From Acidobacteriota bacterium (GTDB taxonomy: Bacteria; Acidobacteriota; Terriglobia; Acidiferrales; UBA7541), in contig QHYS01000171.1 of NCBI GenBank assembly GCA_003223325.1, forward strand, positions 1 to 42,318: 42,318 bases of DNA, in the 5' to 3' direction. This document shows positions 27,038 to 33,297 of this stretch, in pieces; position 1 is the first letter of the stretch, and each line of letters begins with the position of its first letter. The notes under the pieces are model-generated. The model made no database searches, had not been told where the DNA came from, and saw nothing but the letters and a program-made list of their open reading frames with translations. The translations under genes and the position numbers were made by a program.

Positions 27038-28498
27038 TTAATGCTTGCCATCCAGGCCCAGTTCCGCCCAGAAGGCACTTACACGTCGCTTGGTTACCTC
27101 ATTCATCGTGATTTCTTCCGGCCAGCGCCGGTCAAAGCCTTCACTGGACCATTTTCTTGTGGCATCAATACCCATTTTCGACCCGAAGTCCTGCTTGCGG
27201 GCGGCGTGATCCAGCGTATCTACCGGCCCCAGCACAAACTCGACATCCCGCTGTGGGTCGATTGCGCACAATGCCTTCCAGGTAACTTCCCGCCAGTTCT
27301 GCACGTTGACGTCATGATCCACTACGACCACTACTTTGGTAAACATGGCCTGGCCCAGAGACCAAATCGCGTTCATGATCTTCCGGGCATGCCCGGGATA
27401 AGATTTTCGAACCGCCACGATCATCAGATTGTGGAAGATGCCTTCGGCGGGCATGGCGATATCGACTATCTCCGGATATTGCATTTGCATCACTGGCAGG
27501 AAAATGCGCTCGACCGCATGGCCCATATAGAAATCTTCCTGCGGCGGTGGTCCCACGATGGTGGTCAGGTACACCGGATCGCGGCGCTGGGTCACACAGG
27601 TGACGTGAAACACGGGATACTCTCCCTCCAGCGAATAAAAGCCAGTGTGATCCCCAAACGGCCCTTCGACTCGCAACTCCGAAAGATCGACATAACCCTC
27701 CAGGACAATTTCCGCCTGCGCCGGCACCTCCAACGGGCATGTCTCGCATGCCACCATCTCCACCGGTTCACGCCGCAAGAATCCTGCAAACATCATTTCG
27801 TCTAGATCTGGCGGAATCGGCAGAATCCCGGCCAGGCACGTCACCGGGTCCGCGCCAATCGCAACTGCGACGTCAATTCGCCCGTCGCGATTTCCCTCGC
27901 GCGCCCGGCGGAAGTGCTCCGCCCCGTGTTTTTGCGTTTGCCAATGCATTCCCGTGGTTTTGTCGTCGAATACCTGCATTCTATATACGCCTACATTTCG
28001 CTTTCCCGTTTCGGGGTTCCGTGTAATCACCAGGGGCCAGGTGATAAATCGCCCCGCATCTTTCGGCCAGCACTGCAGGATCGGAAATTCCATAAGCGAA
28101 AAGCCCTCGCGGCGCACGATTTCCTTGCAGGGCCCGGTTTTTACCGTTTTTGGAAAAAAGGAACCAAGTTCCGCGAGCTTGGGCAGCATCTTAATCTTGT
28201 CTAACAGCCCTTGGGGCGCTTGCACATCAAGGAACCCGCGAATGCGCCCGGCAACTTCGTCCAGCGACTCGCTCTCGAGCGCCAGATGGATGCGGCGTTC
28301 GTTGCCGAGCAGATTGATCAAAAGAGCAATACGAGATCCCTTGGGACGTTCAAACAGCAGCGCCGGACCGCCAGCGCGCGTCACCCGCTGCGTGATCTCG
28401 GTCACCTCCAGCACAGGATCGACCTCGGCTGAGATGCGTTTCAGTTCGCCTGCCGCTTCCAGGCGCTTCACGAATTCCCGCAAATCCTTATAGGCCAC
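27038..28498 (-). CDS. UbiD-family prenyl-FMN-dependent decarboxylase
   Basis: 486 aa, the usual UbiD length. It begins with YKDLREFVKRLEAAGELKRI, the standard N-terminus. It also has the RNVGVYRMQVFDDKTTGMHW block and the GPFGDHTGFYS segment found around the prFMN site, and ends with the oligomerisation region. It could be 4-hydroxy-3-polyprenylbenzoate decarboxylase or a menaquinone (MqnL-like) or aromatic-acid decarboxylase; no ubiX neighbour is present to decide. The GTG start at 28498 is chosen because GGGAG lies about 8 bases upstream and the family N-terminus begins here; the frame extends 31 codons further. Confidence 0.88.
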   Translation of the reverse strand: MAYKDLREFVKRLEAAGELKRISAEVDPVLEVTEITQRVTRAGGPALLFERPKGSRIALLINLLGNERRIHLALESESLDEVAGRIRGFLDVQAPQGLLDKIKMLPKLAELGSFFPKTVKTGPCKEIVRREGFSLMEFPILQCWPKDAGRFITWPLVITRNPETGKRNVGVYRMQVFDDKTTGMHWQTQKHGAEHFRRAREGNRDGRIDVAVAIGADPVTCLAGILPIPPDLDEMMFAGFLRREPVEMVACETCPLEVPAQAEIVLEGYVDLSELRVEGPFGDHTGFYSLEGEYPVFHVTCVTQRRDPVYLTTIVGPPPQEDFYMGHAVERIFLPVMQMQYPEIVDIAMPAEGIFHNLMIVAVRKSYPGHARKIMNAIWSLGQAMFTKVVVVVDHDVNVQNWREVTWKALCAIDPQRDVEFVLGPVDTLDHAARKQDFGSKMGIDATRKWSSEGFDRRWPEEITMNEVTKRRVSAFWAELGLDGKH

Positions 28499-28740
28499 GA
28501 TGGCTCTCCCGAAGTTCTTCGGTTGTAATGTAACGTCGGCCTTTAGGCCGGCATTTGAGACAACTTCATGAGTAGCCGCACAGCGTAGCACGATTTATCG
28601 GCGAGACTCCTTAGAGGGCTTCTTTCTGAAAGGAGCGGTCAACGCGATCGCCGAACGCAATCTCCGGCTGCCCGATGCGCACTGATCCGATCCAGTGCAG
28701 ACTTGCCGAAATCACGATAGGTCTGGTAGGGTTACCCCGA

Positions 28741-28814
28741 GCGGGCGTGGTTCAATGGTAGAATAGCGGCTTCCCAAGCCGCGGACGTGGGTTCGATTCC
28801 CATCGCCCGCTCCA
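28741..28814 (+). tRNA. tRNA-Gly (anticodon CCC)
   Basis: A complete cloverleaf: acceptor GCGGGCG pairs perfectly with CGCCCGC. The anticodon stem GCGGC/GCCGC holds the loop TTCCCAA (anticodon CCC at 28773-28775). The T arm GTGGG-TTCGATT-CCCAT is intact. The 3' CCA is encoded (28812-28814). It marks the boundary of the decayed island on its right. Confidence 0.97.
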
Positions 28815-28823
28815 TAACTCCTG

Positions 28824-28931
28824 TTGACGCAGTTGGCTTACTGGCTTTCCTTCCCGAAATTGACCCCTAAAGCGCCCAATTTTGGACGCAGTTGGACGCG
28901 AAATCCGTCAAGATGGAGTGAATTGGACGCG
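28824..28931 (+). repeat. iterated TTG(G)ACGC repeats just 3' of tRNA-Gly
   Basis: TTGACGCAGTTGG (28824-28836) recurs with one inserted G at 28882-28895, and further TTGGACGCG copies lie at 28892-28900 and 28923-28931. Spaced short repeats beside a tRNA resemble integrase arm-binding sites of an excised or decayed element, but no integrase reading frame could be recognised. No gene is supported between 28815 and 29056. Confidence 0.4.
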
Positions 28932-29056
28932 ACGTTTTCGGGTCCCGTCATACGCTCGGATTATGCTCGCACGTGGAGACGGCGGGCGCGTAACCACTAC
29001 AGCTTGTCGGCGATTGAGTCGAATACCCAAGACCTGAAACCTAATGCAGCGGATAG

Positions 29057-29097
29057 CTGCCGGGTCAGATTTGAACTGACGACCTTCGGGTTATGAG
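29057..29097 (-). pseudogene. 3' half of a tRNA-Met gene (anticodon CAT)
   Basis: The minus strand reads the anticodon loop CTCATAA, the 3' anticodon strand CCCGA, the variable region, a perfect T arm (GTCAG-TTCAAAT-CTGAC, 29080-29064) and a 7-base acceptor strand. The 5' anticodon strand does not pair, and no D arm or 5' acceptor precedes it. The break falls at the anticodon loop, where tyrosine integrases often recombine, so this looks like an attachment-site remnant. No CCA is encoded. Confidence 0.6.
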
Positions 29098-29231
29098 AAC
29101 GGAGTTAGTTAAACGACAGCCAACGCCTCGGCCGCGCCAAAACTGATCGCCTCCTTGTGCTTATGCGTATCGGTCTAATCTGCATCGGGCTTCGAGTTCT
29201 TGGAGAGGGCGCTGTGGTGCGAGATGGATCA

Positions 29232-29384
29232 TTACGTGTCTGTGATGGCCGGCGAAGAACGCACTCCCGGCAGAACCTGGATAGTGATCATCCGGCCTCG
29301 GTGGCAGAGGGGGCATTCCCGCAAAGAATGGCCCGTGAGTTTCTCGTATCGATCCCGATAGTCCTCCGGTGTCGCAGGGATCGC
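29232..29384 (-). pseudogene. C-terminal fragment of a transposase (IS91-like, tentative)
   Basis: Fifty codons ending at TAA encode TPEDYRDRYEKLTGHSLREC, then a CxxC pair (CPLCHRGRM) and TIQVLPGVRSSPA. A YRxRYxxLTG segment followed by a zinc-ribbon-like C-terminus is a typical transposase tail; I associate it with IS91-like enzymes but cannot exclude another family. The rest of the transposase is missing: an in-frame stop lies about 20 codons upstream and no catalytic domain is present. Confidence 0.5.
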
Positions 29385-29559
29385 CAACGGTACGCCAGCC
29401 GAGGAGTTCGCTCGTGAGGTCGATCATGTTATCTCGGACTTCGTGAACTATGACCGCCCCAACCTGCTGGCTGCCGCGAGACGCGTGGCCAACGCGGAGC
29501 AGAAAGCTGCACTTCGGCAATTACCTGCCACCGAGCGACGTCACTGCGACCGAGGGTAG
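29362..29559 (+). other. possible gene fragment, 65 codons without a start
   Basis: Between in-frame stops at 29359 and 29557 the plus strand reads a protein-like, helix-rich peptide (for example EEFAREVDHVISDFVNYDR and ARRVANAEQKAALRQL). It has no clear start and no recognised family. It may be a scrap of an accessory gene abutting the transposase tail. The stretch 29560-29854 holds no supportable gene apart from the promoter below. Confidence 0.25.
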
Positions 29560-29817
29560 CACTACTGCAGCCAGCTGTGTCGGCAGCGTGGGGGTATGCG
29601 CCTGCGCCACAGGATACTGATATCTTTTATATTTCCCGCGATAGTAAAAAAACGGATTCACACGATCGCTGTCATACCGGCATGTTGTTCCGTTTTGTAC
29701 GCTTTTGCACCCCGAAGTCGGACAGAACACGGATAGTTCCCAGCGGAAAACTTGGGGTTATGGACCGAGGATTTTTCCCGACAATCGCTGACGAGCTGGA
29801 AGTAATCGCCCTCCACC

Positions 29818-29846
29818 TTGAAATGTCCTTCATAATCTGTCATAAA
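29818..29846 (+). promoter_or_regulatory. possible promoter of the parDE module
   Basis: TTGAAA (29818-29823) and CATAAA (29841-29846) are 17 bases apart, directly before the antitoxin start at 29855. The predicted transcription start is almost at the ATG and no Shine-Dalgarno is visible, so translation may be nearly leaderless, or may use the second ATG at 29861. Confidence 0.35.
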
Positions 29847-29854
29847 CTGAATGT

Positions 29855-30112
29855 ATGGTAATGACTTCACTGAACATCTCGCTTCCTGAAAACCTGAAAG
29901 CGTATGTTGAAGGCCAAGTTGCATCGGGTGATTGGGGTACTCCAAGTGAATACATTCGGGAGCTGATCCGGCAAGACAAAGAGCGCCGGATGGCGAATCT
30001 CGAACAGGAACTGCTCGCGGCGGCGATGGGACCGAAAATCGAGGTAACGATAGCGGAGATTCGCAAGAAAGGTTTAGTAACTGCCCTGCGGGAGCGAGCT
30101 CGTCGGGCGTGA
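29855..30112 (+). CDS. ParD-like ribbon-helix-helix antitoxin
   Basis: 85 aa. The N-terminal ribbon-helix-helix reads LNISLPENLKAYVEGQVASG, followed by the ParD signature WGTPSEYIRELIRQDKERR; the C-terminal half is the usual toxin-wrapping helix. It represses its own operon and neutralises ParE in characterised homologues. The reading frame is intact. Its TGA overlaps the toxin GTG by 4 bp. Because the toxin is interrupted by stop codons, this may now be an orphan antitoxin. Confidence 0.88.
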   Translation: MVMTSLNISLPENLKAYVEGQVASGDWGTPSEYIRELIRQDKERRMANLEQELLAAAMGPKIEVTIAEIRKKGLVTALRERARRA

Positions 30113-30447
30113 AGGCGCTTGGACTTGTTTTCAGCGATGCGGCCATAGCCGATATCTTGGAGCAATCTGACTGGTATGCGCAAAAAGTAGGTCGCCGTGT
30201 GGAGAAACGATGGGAAGCCTGTGTCACTTCAACACTGCTCAAAATCGCTAGGCGGCCAGGCGCCGGTTCGTCCTGCGAGTTCGGCCCGTAAGAGCTGCGC
30301 GGGACGCGTCGCAAATCCATCGCCGGATTTCCCAAACATCTGATCTTTTAGCAAGCGCGCGAAAGCGAGATTCTCATTCTGCGTGTCGTTCATGGGGCGC
30401 GTGACCTTGAGAGCCTGTTTTCCGAAGGCGGGTCATCTGGTTCATAA
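30109..30447 (+). pseudogene. ParE-like toxin with two in-frame stop codons
   Basis: One continuous frame of 112 codons plus a final TAA encodes a full ParE/RelE-fold toxin: LVFSDAAIADILEQSDWYAQ at the N-terminus, ELRGTRRKSIAGFPKHLIF in the middle and ILILRVVHGARDLESLF at the C-terminus. It is broken by TAA at 30289 and TAG at 30349, with no frameshift. The TAG falls where homologues usually have Tyr after HLIF. A GTG start overlaps parD (GTGA). The first stop leaves a 60-aa product without the C-terminal core strands, so the toxin should be inactive unless the stops are read through. Confidence 0.8.
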
Positions 30448-30820
30448 CTGCAGCAAGGAACCCATCGCGAAGACCAGGGTCCTGAAATCATCCTCCGAGG
30501 TGCTCCATAGCTTTCTCTTTGTCATTCAGGCACTTGCAAGCGGACGCCTTGCGTTTCGAACTGCTGCGACGTCGCCAGAACCGATTATGCTAATGCCAGT
30601 GCTGGATGCAGCTAGCACTCAATTTCGGAAACCTTCCCCGACCACCTGGAGATTTCGAGGTCATAGAATAGAAGTTCTACAAATTGAGCTACTACTCCGT
30701 ATTAGTGTTGAAGAAGCGCAAAGCACAGGGTTAGCTTTAACGCGCGGCTGGATGGCTGGATGTACTTCCCGATTCCGATCGGTACGAACCCATCTCCCTC
30801 CTCCCCTCGCCCGTGCGCCG
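30448..30820 (+). other. 373-bp stretch with no supportable gene
   Basis: Open frames here lack starts, ribosome-binding sites or recognisable motifs. A 27-codon minus-strand frame near 30450-30530 (MTKRKLWSTSEDDFR) is too short to call. No repeat, hairpin or tRNA was noticed. It is probably decayed island DNA. Confidence 0.5.
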
Positions 30821-31285
30821 CTACTTGTACGGAAGCCTGTGTGCCTCGAGCCAGTTGCGTGCGATTTCTGCCAGCGCTTCCTCGCGGAAGCGATACCAAC
30901 TTTGTTCAATGCCCAGGCGCCGAATTGTACTCCGAAACATCCGAAAGGCGCCTACTCCATGAATGGCCTCCAGCAGTTCTTGCCGCGCCCGTTCGCTACG
31001 CTGTGCCTGTGCGAATTCATCCATAATGGACCACTCATGAATCTCGAAGCGGTCCGGCAACTGCAGGCAACAGTTGCTCGCGAGTACGGCGCGGACCCTC
31101 CGCACCATCTGAAGCTGCCATTCAGGGAGCTCGTCTAGAGATTCCTGCGTTTCTTCTGCCAGACGCCGTTCTTCCTTCGTCGCAGTGACGATCTCGCCCG
31201 TGTCCGGATCCAAGTAGGAAAGGCAATTCTCGCCCTGCATCTCCATTGCCTCGATTACCTCTCGAAGAGAAATGACAGTTGCCAT
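30821..31285 (-). CDS. UPF0158-family protein of unknown function
   Basis: 154 aa. It follows the UPF0158 pattern: an N-terminal strand-helix MATVISLREVIEAMEMQ, SYLDPDTGEIVTATKEE, LPDRFEIHEWSIMDEFAQ, and the C-terminal LLEAIHGVGAFRMFRSTI and SWYRFREEALAEIARNWLE. The family has no established activity. The start at 31285 is chosen from the family N-terminus, with GAGG about 12 bases upstream; the ORF runs 40 codons further into transposase remnants. It is the only intact gene in this part of the island apart from parD. Confidence 0.8.
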   Translation of the reverse strand: MATVISLREVIEAMEMQGENCLSYLDPDTGEIVTATKEERRLAEETQESLDELPEWQLQMVRRVRAVLASNCCLQLPDRFEIHEWSIMDEFAQAQRSERARQELLEAIHGVGAFRMFRSTIRRLGIEQSWYRFREEALAEIARNWLEAHRLPYK

Positions 31286-31461
31286 TCTGTTCCACGCCTC
31301 TGCCGCAGCACCCCTCTCGACCGACAGGCAATCATTGCGACCGTAGCACGCTGTTCCAAGCCTAGTCCCAGGAGTTTCTCTCCTGCTCGAGTCGAATGTT
31401 GACACCCCAAAGCAGTCGTTTGGGCCCGTCGTAGACCGCCCGTTCCTCGTGAGCGATGCAG

Positions 31462-31966
31462 ATAGCGAAACTGAGCATCCCGATTTGGGTGCTGTGGACC
31501 TTCACGGGTCTTGCGGTTCGCCTGCAGCGAATATCCCATCTGCTGCAGATAGCGTGCCACCGTCATCCAGGAGATCGCGTATCCTCTCCGGGTCAACTCC
31601 TCGGCGATCCGGCGCGTCGACTTGCTCGTCCAGCGCAGCAGGCTCATCGGATCTCCCGCCGTGGTTTCCTCCACAATGGCAGTCAACTGTTGGCGAATCC
31701 CCGGCTCTATCTCCTCCACCCTCTTCCGCCCTCCTCCGGGCTGCCGGACTCGGCCTTCCGGGGGAGTCACCATTCTCCTGCCGCTCTCCAACTCTTGCAC
31801 CGCCTGGGTGATGGTGGTGCGCGACATACCGGTCAACTTCGACAAGTAACTACTATAATTCCGCCTCGTCCCCAATCCATCGCTTTATCCGCTACATAGA
31901 TCCGTGCCTGGAACTCATTCAAGGTGCTCAACACCTTCAGCCATCGAGATCCGACGACGCTCTTCG
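31462..31966 (-). pseudogene. ISAzo13-family transposase, N-terminal part, frameshifted and truncated
   Basis: Two frames together rebuild the N-terminal region of an ISAzo13 transposase. First comes SRWLKVLSTLNEFQARIYVA up to DWGRGG (about 31950-31868). After a frameshift follow SKLTGMSRTTITQAVQELE, RVRQPGGGRK, GDPMSLLRWTSKSTRRIAEEL and YSLQANRKTREGPQHPNRDAQFRY, ending near 31462. After QFRY the homology stops although the frame stays open to 31255, so the whole catalytic DDE half is missing. Terminal inverted repeats were not found. Confidence 0.8.
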
Positions 31967-32036
31967 GATGGACCTGATCATCCACCCTAGCGTAACCAAA
32001 ATTCAGCAATTTGTCCAGCTTGTTTTGCTACAGGCC

Positions 32037-32210
32037 CTACGTCCAACCAAGTCCCTCGGTGTTTGGAGTGCGCCCTGTCGCGACAAGCAGGTGAGTACCG
32101 GTCAGCGTCTTATCGGTTCCATTCTGTTCGAACACAATGGTCACCGAGTCTCCCGATTTTCCAGACACGCGTTTGACACGTGTATTCAGATGAACATCGA
32201 TCGATGACAT
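32037..32210 (-). pseudogene. fragment of an FAD/NAD(P)-disulfide oxidoreductase
   Basis: 57 codons carry RVKRVSGKSGDSVTIVFEQN, then THLLVATGRTPNTEGLG, the second-dinucleotide-fold region with the ATGRxPN signature of class I pyridine-nucleotide disulfide oxidoreductases (mercuric/dihydrolipoamide reductase type). The frame hits a stop right after GLGWT. The FAD-binding N-terminus, the redox disulfide and the dimer domain are absent. Its upstream edge runs seamlessly into an aquaporin fragment. Confidence 0.65.
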
Positions 32211-32406
32211 AGAGCCATGCGTCCCAAAACTCCACTTTCCCCAGACGATAAAAACTGAAGGTGATTGCTGGATTGAAATGACCTCCTGAGCGTTTGCCCC
32301 AGGGTGAGATCACAATTGCTATCGCCGTCGCACCCATGACCAACCCCGTGAGCACCCTGCGAGCAACGCCGCCAGAAATAAACTGTCGCACAATTGACGC
32401 AGGGTG
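32203..32406 (-). pseudogene. fragment of a MIP-family (aquaporin) channel
   Basis: 68 codons read HPASIVRQFISGGVARRVL, LVMGATAIAIVISPWGKRSG and GHFNPAITFSFYRLGKVEFW, ending WDAWLYVI. The NPA box (NPAI) and surrounding aquaporin helices are clear. The protein breaks off at YVI and joins the oxidoreductase fragment; helix 1 upstream and the second NPA half are missing. The 32407-32631 stretch beyond shows no gene. Confidence 0.7.
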
Positions 32407-32631
32407 CTGTAATGTAATCTAACAAAGTCGCAGCCACGTGAGGGACGCTGTACGCCGATGTTCGTCACCGTCATGGCCCGGCCTTGTTTGCTTCGCAGTT
32501 TTTTTGGAAAGTACCAACCAGCCTCTTGGCTATCCTTCCTCGAAATAGATCAGCCGCTTGCGGAGCAGCGTGGCTGAGAAACTTTGGAAAAGGTGGCCTC
32601 CTGAATTAGCTTCGAGGTCAGCACATTGCAC

Positions 32632-33288
32632 TCAGGTGGCCACAACGAGACCGCCTGCGGCGCGAATGACCTCCCCGGTGATCCAGGCTGATTCGTCTGA
32701 CGCTAGGAACACAGCCAGCGGGGCGATATCCGTGACGCGACCGAGCCGGCCGAGCGGCGTCTTTCCAGCCAGAACGGCGCCGGCACCACCCTCAAAGGTC
32801 CCCGCGGCTACATTGCCTTCGGTTTCTGTATGACCGGGAGCGATGGCGTTGACGCGTATCTTGCGCGGCGCCAGTTCGAGCGCCACTCCCCTGGTCAGCG
32901 TTTCGATGGCGCCTTTCGTGGAAGCGTACAGCAGGGCTCCCGCCACCGGATGCGAGCCGACGATAGAGCTGAGGTTGATTATGCTCCCGCCGTCGGCCCC
33001 GAACCGCTTGATCGCCTCCTGCACGGTGAGAATCGCCCCGAGAACGTTGATGTTGTAGTGGAGGTGAAAGCTCACTCCGGTGATCTCCGCGAAGGCGCCG
33101 AAGCGGAATACCCCGGCGTTGTTGACCAAAACGTCCAGTCTTCCGAACGCGGAATGCACTTCATTGAATAACCGCGCGACATCTGCGGCCCTGGACAGGT
33201 CGGCCCCGACCGCCATCGCCTCGCCCCCGTGGTCGGTGATCGACTGAGCGACGCGTTCGGCGCCTTCCCGGTCGGAGGAATAGTTCAC
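32632..33288 (-). CDS. short-chain dehydrogenase/reductase lacking its N-terminus (probable pseudogene)
   Basis: 218 aa of a classical SDR: GADLSRAADVARLF, LVNNAGVF, the catalytic Ser in INLSSIVGS, the YASTK catalytic Tyr/Lys, NAIAPGHTETEG and WITGEVIRAAGG. Homologues begin about 30 residues earlier with the TGxxxGIG cofactor loop; here that part is absent. In-frame codons (ISVV) run back only to the TAA of the TonB-dependent receptor gene at 33298. A GTG at 33288 is the only start and has no ribosome-binding site. Without the Rossmann glycine loop it should not bind NAD(P)H, so it is probably dead. Confidence 0.75.
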   Translation of the reverse strand: MNYSSDREGAERVAQSITDHGGEAMAVGADLSRAADVARLFNEVHSAFGRLDVLVNNAGVFRFGAFAEITGVSFHLHYNINVLGAILTVQEAIKRFGADGGSIINLSSIVGSHPVAGALLYASTKGAIETLTRGVALELAPRKIRVNAIAPGHTETEGNVAAGTFEGGAGAVLAGKTPLGRLGRVTDIAPLAVFLASDESAWITGEVIRAAGGLVVAT

Positions 33289-33297
33289 GACAGAAAT

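Noticed and set aside
28815-29056. Integrase gene beside the tRNA
   Set aside because: None of the frames read shows the R-H-R-Y recombinase signature; only short repeats remain.
29658-30335. Minus-strand frame of 225 codons
   Set aside because: It is antisense to the recognisable parD and parE sequences. The last 60 codons look protein-like but have no start or homologue I recognise.
30383-31138. Plus-strand frame of 251 codons across the island
   Set aside because: It is antisense to the UPF0158 gene and overlaps the ParE tail in another frame; no family resemblance.
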